The notes below the pieces were generated by a model, which worked only from the letters and a program-made list of their open reading frames with translations, did no database searches and was not told the DNA's origin. This document shows, piece after piece, positions 1 to 6,615 of a stretch of 11,047 nucleotides of DNA (position 1 is the first letter of the stretch; each line of letters starts with the position of its first letter). The stretch covers positions 1-11,047 of the forward strand of contig USNX01000022.1 of NCBI GenBank assembly GCA_900556205.1, read 5' to 3'. Made by a program: the position numbers and the translations under genes. Origin of the DNA: an uncultured Collinsella sp. (GTDB lineage Bacteria > Actinomycetota > Coriobacteriia > Coriobacteriales > Coriobacteriaceae).

Positions 1-13
1 CGGCGGCAGCCAT
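1..13 (-). CDS. Possible first codons of the gene after purM (partial)
   Basis: Seven bases after the purM stop codon there is an ATG on the same strand, followed by three alanine codons and then the window edge. purN, glycinamide ribonucleotide formyltransferase, is a frequent downstream partner of purM and would fit, but four codons cannot identify a product. The upstream sequence offers only a weak GAGC-type ribosome site, so the true start could lie elsewhere. This is an inference from position. Confidence 0.25.
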
Positions 14-20
14 CTGCTCG

Positions 21-1124
21 TTAGCGCTCATCGGAGTACACGACCTTACCGGAGCCCTCGACGCACTCGCCCACGCGGAACGGCTTCTCGCCCAGCGCGA
101 CCAGGGCCTCGGTCACGGCAGCCTCGTCCTCGGGGGCGACGATCAGGCACAGGCCAACGCCCATGTTGAAGGTCTTGCATGCCTCGTTGGGCGCGAGCTC
201 GGCCTGGCGCGACACGTAGGTGATGACGGGCGGAACGTCCCAACCCATCTCGGCGCCGTTGCGGGTGACCACGGCGTCGACGTCGTCGGCAAGCGCGCGG
301 TTGAGGTTCTCGGTAATACCGCCGCCAGTGATGTGGGCGATAGCGTGCACGTTGGCGCCACCGCGCAGCAGCTCAAGAATCGGCTTGACGTAGATGCGCG
401 TGGGGGCCAGCAGGGCGTCGGCCAGCGATGCGCCGCCGAGCTCCTCGAGCGGGCGGCCCAGCTCCTCGGCCTTAGCGGCGGCCTCGGGCGTGCCCGGCTT
501 AATGCCGTCGACGCCGATGACCTTGCGCACGAGCGAGTAGCCGTTGGAGTGCACGCCGGTAGAAGGCAGGCCCAGGATCACGTCGCCGGGGCGGACGTTC
601 GCGGGGTCGAGCATCTTGGGACGATCGACGACACCCACGGTAAATCCGGCAAGGTCGTAGTCGGCGGGAGCCATGACGCCAGGGTGCTCGGCCATCTCGC
701 CGCCCACGAGTGCGCAGCCCGCGAGCTTGCAGCCATCGGCCACGCCCTTGATGATCTTTGCCATGTGCTCGGCCTCGATGTGGCCGATGGCAACGTAGTC
801 CAGGAAGAACAGCGGCTCGGCGCCCGAAGCCAAAATGTCGTTGACGCACATGGCGACCAGGTCCTGGCCCACCGTCTCGTGACGGTCCATGATCTGGGCG
901 AGCACGAGCTTGGTGCCCACGCCGTCGGTACCGCTAATCAGAATCGGGTCTTCCATATCCTTAAGCGCGGCGGCCGAGAATAAGCCACCAAAGCCACCGA
1001 TACCGCCGATGACCTCGGGACGGTTGGTGTCCTTAACCATCTGCTTAATAGCGTCAACGGCGCGGCCGCCCTCGGCGGTATCGACGCCGGCGTCCTCGTA
1101 CGTCACATGCTTGCTGTCGCTCAT
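21..1124 (-). CDS. purM: Phosphoribosylformylglycinamidine cyclo-ligase (AIR synthetase)
   Basis: PurM closes the imidazole ring: it converts FGAM plus ATP to AIR, step 5 of IMP synthesis, in the cytoplasm. The 367-residue product shows the family motifs in order: the glycine-rich GGFGG near residue 43, GTDGVGTK at 65-72, VGQDLVAMCVNDIL at 85-98, VGGEMAEHPG at 140-149, LPSTGVHSNGYSLVR at 186-200, HITGGGITEN in the C-terminal half and FNMGVGLCLIV near the end. It is slightly longer than the E. coli enzyme (345 residues) but looks intact. The ATG start is supported by a GGAGAGGAAGG ribosome site about five bases upstream. It lies 157 bases downstream of purF on the same strand, so co-transcription is likely, though the gap holds hairpins that could modulate read-through. 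The AIR it makes is the substrate for the PurE step, and purE is also in this window. Confidence 0.97.
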   Translation of the reverse strand: MSDSKHVTYEDAGVDTAEGGRAVDAIKQMVKDTNRPEVIGGIGGFGGLFSAAALKDMEDPILISGTDGVGTKLVLAQIMDRHETVGQDLVAMCVNDILASGAEPLFFLDYVAIGHIEAEHMAKIIKGVADGCKLAGCALVGGEMAEHPGVMAPADYDLAGFTVGVVDRPKMLDPANVRPGDVILGLPSTGVHSNGYSLVRKVIGVDGIKPGTPEAAAKAEELGRPLEELGGASLADALLAPTRIYVKPILELLRGGANVHAIAHITGGGITENLNRALADDVDAVVTRNGAEMGWDVPPVITYVSRQAELAPNEACKTFNMGVGLCLIVAPEDEAAVTEALVALGEKPFRVGECVEGSGKVVYSDER

Positions 1125-1148
1125 CTGAGCCTTCCTCTCCCACTACCG

Positions 1149-1167
1149 TGGCGCCGCGCGGGCGCCA
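1149..1167. repeat. 7-bp GC-rich inverted repeat in purM leader
   Basis: TGGCGCC and GGCGCCA flank a five-base GCGCG spacer just upstream of the purM ribosome site. In the purM mRNA it would fold as a short stable hairpin ending about eight bases before the Shine-Dalgarno. Function is unknown. In GC-rich DNA such a short palindrome can occur by chance. Confidence 0.5.
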
Positions 1168-1193
1168 AACGGTGCTCATAGTTGCGTTCATTT

Positions 1194-1220
1194 CGGCGCG
1201 TGCCATAACAGCACGCGCCG
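1194..1220. repeat. 10-bp perfect inverted repeat between purF and purM
   Basis: CGGCGCGTGC and GCACGCGCCG flank a seven-base spacer. Neither strand has a T-tract after the stem, so it is not a classical intrinsic terminator. It could be an operator or an mRNA-stabilising hairpin in the purF-purM transcript. Function is inferred only from position. Confidence 0.65.
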
Positions 1221-1252
1221 TCATATCAACAAAACAGCAGGTAAAACCTACC

Positions 1253-1283
1253 AAAATAAACCTGTCCCTACATGGCAGGTTTT
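1253..1283 (-). terminator. Weak terminator-like hairpin at the purF stop
   Basis: The left arm AAACCTG begins inside the purF TAA stop codon and pairs with CAGGTTT. Past a one-base bulge, two further C-G pairs extend the stem to nine base pairs. The stem is followed by ATTTT, a short U-rich tail. It is weak by intrinsic-terminator standards and may give partial termination between purF and purM, lowering purM relative to purF. Confidence 0.4.
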
Positions 1284-2952
1284 AGGCCTCGCCGTGCTCC
1301 TCTTCCCAGCTGCGGTCGTCGTATTTCTCGACCACGGCGTCGTCGTCAACGTGCAGCGGTTTGTCCAGGTTGCGAGGCTTAAAGCCCTCCATGAACTTGT
1401 CGCGGCCAAAGCTCTCGGGAATCGCCACGGGGTAGCGGCCGGTAAAGCACGCATCGCAGTAACCGCCCTTGGGCATGACCTTAAGCAGGCCCTCGACCGA
1501 AAGGAAAGCCAGCGAATCGGCGCCAATGTACTCGCAAATCTCATCGACCGTTTTGTTGGCGCTGATAAGCTGCGACTGCACGTCGGTATCGATACCGTAG
1601 AAGCACGGCCAGATGACCTCGGGCGAGTTGATGCGGATATGAATCTCCTTGGCGCCAGCGTTGCGCAGCATCTTGACGAGCTGCACCATGGTGGTGCCGC
1701 GCACGATGGAGTCGTCGATGACGACCAGGCGCTTGCCCTCGATGTTGTCGCGAAGCGGGTTGAGCTTCATGCGCACGCCCATGGCGCGCAGCTCCTGCGT
1801 AGGCTCGATAAACGTACGGCCCACATAGCGGTTCTTGATGAGGCCCTCGCCAAAGGGAATACCGCTCTCGTGCGAATACCCCTCCGCGGGCGGCAGGCCG
1901 GAGTCGGGCACGCCGATGACCAGATCGGCCTCGACGGGCTCCTCATGTGCCAGCTGGCGACCCATGTCGTAACGGCAGGCATAGACGCTCTTGCCGTTCA
2001 TGATGGAGTCGGGACGGGCAAAGTAGACCTGCTCAAAGATGCAGTTTGCGGGCTCTTCGGCTGCAGGCACGCCCTGCTCGGATACCAGACCCTCGGCGCT
2101 GATGCGCAAGATCTCGCCGGGACGGACGTCACGAACATACTCGGCGCCCACAATGTCGAGCGCGCACGTCTCGGAAGCAACGACCCAGCCGCCGGCGCGG
2201 GTGACATGGGTGGTGGCGTCGACCGTCGCGGCGCCGTCCTGCGACGGCAGCTGCGAAACGGATGCGGCATCGGCTTGGTCCAGACCCTCGTCCACCAGCT
2301 TGCCCAGCACGAGCGGGCGAATGCCGTGCGGATCGCGGAATGCGTAGAGCGCCTGCTCGTTGATGAGCGTCATGGCGTAGCCGCCGCGCACGAGCTCCAT
2401 GGTCTTGCGAATGCCCTCGCGTAGATGGCCTGTACGCTGAGTAAAGTAGCCGATAAGCTTGGTCGCGACCTCGGAATCCGAATTGGAGAGGAACGGCACG
2501 CCCAGCTCGATCAGCTGGCGGCGCAGCTCGTCGGTGTTGACCAGAGTACCGTTGTGCGCGAGCGCGATAATGACGCTGTTGATGGTAGAAAGATGCGGCT
2601 GCGAGGCTTCCCAGCTCTTGGCACCGGCAGTGCCATAGCGCACGTGGCCCACGGCCAGCTGGCCGGAGAGTGTCGACAGGTCGGCGTTGGAGAACACGCG
2701 GTCGAGCAGGCCCAGATCCTTGCGGACCATAACCGTGCCGCCATCACCCACGGCGATTCCCGCCGATTCCTGGCCGCGATGCTGCAGCGCGCGCAGACCA
2801 AAGTACGTCAGTCGAGCCACATCGCGATCGGGTGCCCACACACCAAAAATGCCGCATTCCTCATGCAGCTGGTCGGAGTCCGGATCATACGTCGACATGG
2901 TCTTCACCTGTCCCGCGGCACGCTCGGCCGCGCGGATGGTTTCTTGAGACAT
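1282..2952 (-). CDS. purF: Amidophosphoribosyltransferase (glutamine PRPP amidotransferase)
   Basis: PurF catalyses the committed step of purine synthesis: PRPP plus glutamine gives 5-phosphoribosylamine. The N-terminal Ntn-type glutaminase domain begins EECGIFGVW. Cys33 would become the N-terminal nucleophile after propeptide removal. RYGTAG, AHNGTLVN and the SDSE motif follow. The C-terminal phosphoribosyltransferase domain carries the PRPP loop VVIDDSIVRGTT at 410-421. Cysteines at 304, 450, 499 and 502 match the four [4Fe-4S] ligands of the B. subtilis-type enzyme, suggesting an oxygen-sensitive cluster. At 556 residues it is longer than usual (about 460-505), owing to an insertion near residues 220-254, an N-terminal extension and an acidic C-terminal tail. 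The start at 2952 has a GAGGGG ribosome site five bases upstream. A second ATG at 2898 would give a 14-residue propeptide closer to family norm, so the start is not certain. Confidence 0.96.
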   Translation of the reverse strand: MSQETIRAAERAAGQVKTMSTYDPDSDQLHEECGIFGVWAPDRDVARLTYFGLRALQHRGQESAGIAVGDGGTVMVRKDLGLLDRVFSNADLSTLSGQLAVGHVRYGTAGAKSWEASQPHLSTINSVIIALAHNGTLVNTDELRRQLIELGVPFLSNSDSEVATKLIGYFTQRTGHLREGIRKTMELVRGGYAMTLINEQALYAFRDPHGIRPLVLGKLVDEGLDQADAASVSQLPSQDGAATVDATTHVTRAGGWVVASETCALDIVGAEYVRDVRPGEILRISAEGLVSEQGVPAAEEPANCIFEQVYFARPDSIMNGKSVYACRYDMGRQLAHEEPVEADLVIGVPDSGLPPAEGYSHESGIPFGEGLIKNRYVGRTFIEPTQELRAMGVRMKLNPLRDNIEGKRLVVIDDSIVRGTTMVQLVKMLRNAGAKEIHIRINSPEVIWPCFYGIDTDVQSQLISANKTVDEICEYIGADSLAFLSVEGLLKVMPKGGYCDACFTGRYPVAIPESFGRDKFMEGFKPRNLDKPLHVDDDAVVEKYDDRSWEEEHGEA

Positions 2953-2993
2953 GGCATCCCCTCAGAGCCTCGTTATTTGGCGTTACCTGCCCT

Positions 2994-2999
2994 ATTATA
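2994..2999 (-). promoter_or_regulatory. Candidate -10 box for purF
   Basis: A perfect TATAAT hexamer on the minus strand lies about 41 bases upstream of the purF start codon. No good -35 hexamer lies 16-18 bases upstream, so the promoter may be activator-dependent or the match fortuitous. The position, in the divergent gap and close to the gene, supports it. Confidence 0.45.
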
Positions 3000-3058
3000 C
3001 GCACGGCAAGACAAGCACTCCCGCGCATGAACAGCGCTTTTTAAAAGCCCACCGAGCT

Positions 3059-3064
3059 TATAAT
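3059..3064 (+). promoter_or_regulatory. Candidate -10 box for the permease gene
   Basis: A perfect TATAAT hexamer on the plus strand lies about 180 bases upstream of the permease start. The hexamer 17 bases before it (GCTTTT) is a poor -35. If used, it would give an unusually long leader of about 175 bases. A nearer promoter may exist but is not obvious. Confidence 0.35.
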
Positions 3065-3246
3065 CCGTTTTGCAGCCAAACATTTTATTGGGCAACCGCC
3101 TCGGGGCCGACGATCCCGCATACTTCCGTTGCGACGCGTCTCGCCCGCCGTTGGGGCTTGCATTGTTGCAATTGGGACGTTCGTCCTGTCTTTTGGCAGG
3201 TCGGCGGCGTATCCTTGTACCTACAGCAAAACGAGAAAGGTTATGT

Positions 3247-4476
3247 ATGGATCGAAACGAACTCGAACCCAGCGTCCCCAGCGCCACGGAGGTCAAGAAG
3301 ATCCCCCTCATCATTAAGGTGTACGCCGTCCTATGCATCCTGTCCGGCGTGGGCACGCTCCCGTCGGTCGGCGCCTTTATGTGGCAGGTCATCACCGCGC
3401 TCATCAACGGCAACGCCGCCGCCAAGCTCGGCGACAACACGCTCGTCGCGGTCGGACTGATTGTCGCCGGCATCATGCTCTCGGCTGCCAGTGCCGTCAT
3501 CTTGATCATCTTTGGCCTTGACCTCATCAAGAACCAGCGCCGCAATGCCGCCCGTCTGTCCTATATCCTTATCGCATTGACCGTCGTCGAGCTTTTGGTT
3601 GACGTGATGCTCCAGGGCATCGGGCCTTTCTTGCTGCGCCCCGCCATCCAGCTCGGCATCCTCGTCGCGCTTTCGGCCACCGTCGACCCCACGCTGCGCC
3701 AGGAGCGCGAGCTGCAGCGCCGCCTGCAGGAGATGCTCGATCGCGACGCCGCAGCCGAGGGCATGCTCGGGCGCGATGAAACCGGCGAAGGCTACATCAA
3801 GCTCAACTACTTCAACCTGTTCTGGGTATTCTTTGTCTGCTGCATACTCGGCCTGATCGCCGAGGACATCTGGCACATGACGGTCGACGACCCTGGCGTC
3901 TACCAGAACCGCGCCGGCATGCTGTTTGGCCCCTTCAGCCCCATCTATGGATTTGGCGCCGTACTCATGACCATGGTGCTCAACCGCTTCTACAAAAAGA
4001 ACCCCATCATTATCTTTTTGGTGAGCGCGCTGCTCGGCGCGAGCTTTGAGGTGTTCGTGGGCTGGTTTATGCAGACCTCGTTTGGAGTGGTCTCGTGGAG
4101 CTACTCACATATGAAGCTCTTTGGCATGCCCGATCCGCTCGCCGTCCTTACCGGCGGACGTACCTGCACGGGCTTCGCCTGCCTGTGGGGCCTGGGTGGC
4201 CTCATCTGGATCAAGCTGCTGCTGCCGAGGCTACTCAAGCTCATCAACATGATTCCGTGGAAGAGTCGCTACTCGGCTACTGTCATCTTCACCATCATTA
4301 TGCTGGTCGATGGCGTTATGACGCTGCAGTCGCTCGATTATTGGTATCAGCGCGTCAACGGCACGGAACCGGATATTCCCGTTGCGCAGTTCTACGGCAA
4401 GTACTTCGATAATGACTTTATGGAGAATCGCTTCCAGAGCATGACCATGAGCCCCAAGGATGCAACGCGCGTGTAG
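3247..4476 (+). CDS. Membrane protein with CmpB-type putative ABC permease domain
   Basis: This is a predicted integral membrane protein of 409 residues. Residues 1-150 contain about four hydrophobic segments (near 20-45, 66-95, 102-122 and 125-145). A highly charged linker, about 150-183, follows. The second half resembles the ABC_trans_CmpB family (formerly DUF1113): LGLIAEDIW at 201-209 and the hallmark NRAGMLFGPFSPIYGFGA at 221-238, then three or four more helices to about 362 and a soluble C-terminal tail. The family name implies ABC permease function, but substrate and biochemical role are unknown, and no ATPase gene is adjacent. The start at 3247 has a GAGAAAGG ribosome site six bases upstream; the open frame extends further upstream from a TTG at 3070, but without membrane-protein character. 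The gene stands alone on the plus strand, divergent from purF, and ends at a strong terminator. A link to nucleobase transport would be speculation. Confidence 0.85.
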   Translation: MDRNELEPSVPSATEVKKIPLIIKVYAVLCILSGVGTLPSVGAFMWQVITALINGNAAAKLGDNTLVAVGLIVAGIMLSAASAVILIIFGLDLIKNQRRNAARLSYILIALTVVELLVDVMLQGIGPFLLRPAIQLGILVALSATVDPTLRQERELQRRLQEMLDRDAAAEGMLGRDETGEGYIKLNYFNLFWVFFVCCILGLIAEDIWHMTVDDPGVYQNRAGMLFGPFSPIYGFGAVLMTMVLNRFYKKNPIIIFLVSALLGASFEVFVGWFMQTSFGVVSWSYSHMKLFGMPDPLAVLTGGRTCTGFACLWGLGGLIWIKLLLPRLLKLINMIPWKSRYSATVIFTIIMLVDGVMTLQSLDYWYQRVNGTEPDIPVAQFYGKYFDNDFMENRFQSMTMSPKDATRV

Positions 4477-4497
4477 CGCTCACCGCGCCCAAAACGC

Positions 4498-4538
4498 AAA
4501 ATGCCCGCCGGTATCACACGTACCGGCGGGCATTTTTA
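4498..4538. terminator. Strong bidirectional intrinsic terminator
   Basis: ATGCCCGCCGGTA and TACCGGCGGGCAT form a perfect 13-bp stem with a seven-base loop. Flanking A and T runs extend it to 16 pairs and provide a T-tract on both strands. It lies 21 bases past the permease stop and 28 bases past the end of the convergent MoaE-like gene, so it can terminate both. Confidence 0.93.
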
Positions 4539-4566
4539 TAAACGAGCCTTCTATCGACGCAAACCT

Positions 4567-4986
4567 CTACGCCTCGCGCTCAACCTCACTCACACACTCA
4601 TTTTTGATGGTGCCAACGAGCGCCTGCAGCGCATCGACCACGTGCGGGCGAATGTCCCCGCCAATGAGCACGAGCATGATGTCGTCACCTACGGCAAGCT
4701 CGCCGCTTGCCAGCCACACGCGCACATAGCCGATACCCGGCATCGCGCGCGTGGCCTCGATAGCAGCCTGCACCTTGCTGGCGTCGTAGCCGAACACCAT
4801 GCCGCCCACCTTGTGGCCCGGCGCCACGCCATCGGTCTCGACACCGCGCGCCTCGGCCTTGGGCGTCGCGCGCACCACACCGTTATGCGTCAGATACATC
4901 CCACAGCCTGCCGCCGAAGCATCGGCCTTGGCCTCGCGCAGCCAAGCATCAACCGAAGGCATCGTTTTGCCATTCTCTAGCATCAT
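4567..4986 (-). CDS. MoaE-like molybdopterin synthase catalytic subunit homologue
   Basis: The product of about 139 residues aligns by eye with MoaE, which adds sulfur from MoaD thiocarboxylate to precursor Z to form molybdopterin. Matching points are NGVVR near residue 35-39 (MoaE GKVRN), the segment YVRVWLASGELAVGDDIMLV (MoaE VIHRIGELWPGDEIVFV), and DIRPHVVDALQALVGTIK at 111-128 (MoaE AHRSSAFEAGQFIMDYLK). The lysine at 128 fits E. coli Lys119, but the second active-site lysine (Lys126) seems replaced by valine, so canonical activity is doubtful. No moaD or other cofactor gene is nearby. Two ATGs lie in tandem; the GGGAG ribosome site is spaced better for the second (4983). The gene is 64 bases downstream of the sortase gene on the same strand and converges on the permease gene. 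The family call is fairly sure, the role is not. Confidence 0.75.
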   Translation of the reverse strand: MMLENGKTMPSVDAWLREAKADASAAGCGMYLTHNGVVRATPKAEARGVETDGVAPGHKVGGMVFGYDASKVQAAIEATRAMPGIGYVRVWLASGELAVGDDIMLVLIGGDIRPHVVDALQALVGTIKNECVSEVEREA

Positions 4987-5004
4987 TTCTCCCTTACCGT
5001 CATC

Positions 5005-5041
5005 GAGTAGCCAATTTGGAACGGGGCTTTTTTAGCTACTC
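5005..5041. repeat. 7-bp inverted repeat between sortase and moaE-like genes
   Basis: GAGTAGC and GCTACTC are separated by 23 bases that include a T6 run (A6 in the transcript sense). The pair lies in the short gap ahead of the MoaE-like gene and could form an mRNA hairpin upstream of its ribosome site. It lacks a 3' T-tract in the gene direction, so it is not a standard terminator. Confidence 0.4.
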
Positions 5042-5050
5042 TCGAACAAC

Positions 5051-6049
5051 TTATTCCTCGACCGGCGTGAGCACCATGACGGCACGCGTGTTGCTCAGCG
5101 ATAACGAACGACAGGTCACAAGCGTTACGACCTTGGTTGCCGAAACGGCACGATCGGTGGCATCGCTCGCCACGGCAGAGGCACCGTCGAGCATCTCGGA
5201 CAGGTAGTTCTTGAGCCCGTCGTCGCCCTCAAAATTGGGCGTGCGCGCCTTGGAGTACGTATCCTCAACGACCTTGGTCGCCAGCGGACGCAGCTTATAC
5301 GTTGCATCGCGCGTGATGTAATACACGTACTCGATGCTATCGAACGTCGCTTGGTCGGTGGTGTCCGAAATCACGTTGAACATCGACCCGTCGTTCATAT
5401 GGTGGCCGTAGATCGTGGTCTGCTGATCCACCATGCCCGGCGCGGTGTCGTCGCTATCCAAGAAAATGGCCCCAGATGCATTGGCCGTACCGTCGAACAG
5501 CGTGTTGAGGTATTTGGAGTTGTTGTTGGTCTGCACCACGGGATAGTTGATGTTGGTTCCCGGCACATAAATCCAACCCACAATCTCGGGGTTTGTCTGA
5601 GCAAGTGCATCAAAGTCGATAATCGGCACGCCGCTGGCGTCCTTATCGCTTACATATTGCTTCTCGATTTTCTGATACGACTCGCTCGCCTGCTTGTAGC
5701 CAATCTGTGCATTGATAAAGATGGCGGCGGCGGCAACAATCAGGCCGATGCCGATGATGATGAGCAGAATGGGAATAATGGAGCGGCGCTTTTTGCGCGG
5801 CGGCTCGGTGTAATCCGACGGCGCGGCATGTGATGAAGACCGGGGCGGCTTCCTAGCGTTGCTATAAGATGAAGGTCGATATGCGGCTGGCGCGTCCTGT
5901 CGACGATGCGTCGCCGGCGTCACGGGGCGCGGCGCGCGCGGCTGCTGAGGAGAGGATGACCGACCCTGCTGTGCCCCATGGGCAGCACTCAGCTTCGACG
6001 GATCGGGGATCTGAGAAGCCTTGAATCGTTTTCCCTGATAGTCGGACAT
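5051..6049 (-). CDS. Class B sortase
   Basis: This is a membrane-anchored cysteine transpeptidase, 332 residues, predicted to attach LPXTG-like or NPQTN-like substrates to the cell wall or link pilus subunits. Residues 1-90 form a proline-, serine- and arginine-rich cytoplasmic tail ending in the basic cluster RKKRR. One membrane helix follows at about 91-113, then the extracellular catalytic domain. Catalytic residues visible are His216 (YGHHMNDGSMF), Cys313 (TLVTC) and Arg322 (NTRAVMVL). The spacing and GHHMNDGSMF motif fit class B rather than class A. The start at 6049 has an AAGGAGA ribosome site; the frame stays open upstream, overlapping purE, but lacks family character there. It lies 35 bases after purE on the same strand with no terminator between, so the two are probably co-transcribed. 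No sorting-signal substrate protein is present in the window, so its targets are unknown. Confidence 0.92.
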   Translation of the reverse strand: MSDYQGKRFKASQIPDPSKLSAAHGAQQGRSSSPQQPRAPRPVTPATHRRQDAPAAYRPSSYSNARKPPRSSSHAAPSDYTEPPRKKRRSIIPILLIIIGIGLIVAAAAIFINAQIGYKQASESYQKIEKQYVSDKDASGVPIIDFDALAQTNPEIVGWIYVPGTNINYPVVQTNNNSKYLNTLFDGTANASGAIFLDSDDTAPGMVDQQTTIYGHHMNDGSMFNVISDTTDQATFDSIEYVYYITRDATYKLRPLATKVVEDTYSKARTPNFEGDDGLKNYLSEMLDGASAVASDATDRAVSATKVVTLVTCRSLSLSNTRAVMVLTPVEE

Positions 6050-6084
6050 GGCTCTCCTTATACTGCGGTGAAACGGCAGAACGC

Positions 6085-6549
6085 CTAGGCGTCGGCCATC
6101 TCCTGCTTCATCTTCTCGATAACCTTGCGGTACTCGGGGTCGCAAGCGCCTAGAATCTGCGTGGCGTAGATGGCGGCGTTCTTGGCGCCGTTGATGGCAA
6201 CGCAGGCCACGGGCACGCCCGAAGGCATCTGCACCATCGACAGCAGCGAATCCATACCGCCCAGGTCACTCGTCTTCATAGGCACGCCGATGACCGGCAG
6301 CGGCGTAAAGGCAGCCACGACACCACCCAGGTGAGCGGCCTTGCCGGCGGCGGCGATAATCACTTTGATACCGCGATCGGCGGCAGTCGAAGCCCACTCG
6401 TGGACCTTCGCCGGTGTGCGGTGTGCGCTCGCAATGACAAGCTCATAGGGCACACCCAGCGCCTCGAGCTCGGCGGTGCAACCTTCCATAACGCCCAGAT
6501 CGGACTTGGAGCCCATGATGATCCCGACAACCGGCTTTTGATCTGCCAT
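6085..6549 (-). CDS. purE: N5-carboxyaminoimidazole ribonucleotide mutase (AIR carboxylase subunit)
   Basis: PurE makes CAIR, step 6 of IMP synthesis. In class I enzymes it rearranges the N5-CAIR made by PurK. The 154-residue protein has GSKSD at 13-17, the catalytic-site ASAHRTP with His43, AAGKAAHLGGVVAA at 67-80, and SLLSMVQMPSGVPVA at 101-115. The AHLGG segment resembles class I (bacterial AHLPG) rather than class II enzymes, so a purK gene is expected elsewhere; none is in this window. The ATG at 6549 is preceded by a perfect AGGAGG nine bases away. A TTG at 6555 is also in frame but sits too close to that site. purE has its own likely promoter and is followed closely by the sortase gene. 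Confidence 0.96.
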   Translation of the reverse strand: MADQKPVVGIIMGSKSDLGVMEGCTAELEALGVPYELVIASAHRTPAKVHEWASTAADRGIKVIIAAAGKAAHLGGVVAAFTPLPVIGVPMKTSDLGGMDSLLSMVQMPSGVPVACVAINGAKNAAIYATQILGACDPEYRKVIEKMKQEMADA

Positions 6550-6600
6550 AAACAAAGACCTCCTGTTGAGAGCGGTGACGCGGCCAATCCGCGACCCTTA

Positions 6601-6615
6601 ACTACTGAGAGTAGT
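6601..6615. repeat. Short inverted repeat overlapping the purE -10 box
   Basis: ACTACT and AGTAGT flank a three-base GAG spacer. The repeat overlaps the candidate purE -10 hexamer and the expected transcription start, the classic place for a repressor operator. The arms are only six bases long, so chance is a real alternative. Confidence 0.35.

Larger units (their letters stand above)
1125..1281. other. purF-purM intergenic region with hairpins
   Basis: These 157 bases separate purF from purM and hold no credible gene. From the purF side they contain a weak terminator-like hairpin, an AT-richer stretch, a 10-bp GC-rich inverted repeat (1194-1220), a 7-bp one (1149-1167) and the purM ribosome site. 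I could not settle on a promoter. A TTGATA-like box followed 16 bases later by TATGGC on the minus strand overlaps the larger palindrome and is only suggestive. Confidence 0.5.
2953..3246. other. Divergent promoter region between purF and the permease gene
   Basis: This gap separates two divergently transcribed genes. It holds a TATAAT box on each strand, an AT-rich 13-base palindrome between them, and some 170 bases of permease leader with small hairpin-capable repeats, such as TTGCA/TGCAA near 3158-3171. I see no convincing small gene or RNA, and no match to the B. subtilis PurBox consensus. Confidence 0.55.

Noticed and set aside
1294..2424. 376-codon plus-strand open frame opposite purF
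   Set aside because: It is antisense to conserved PurF sequence, has no recognisable domain, and its low-complexity composition is typical of shadow frames in high-GC DNA.
3001..3120. PurR-type PurBox upstream of purF
   Set aside because: No paired CCGAA-type boxes of the B. subtilis kind were found, and that regulator is not expected in this lineage.
3070..3246. 59-codon upstream extension of the permease from a TTG
   Set aside because: The added residues are not conserved-looking, no ribosome site precedes the TTG, and the ATG at 3247 has a good one.
6050..6145. 32-codon upstream extension of the sortase
   Set aside because: It overlaps purE and has no sortase character, while the ATG at 6049 has a strong AAGGAGA ribosome site.
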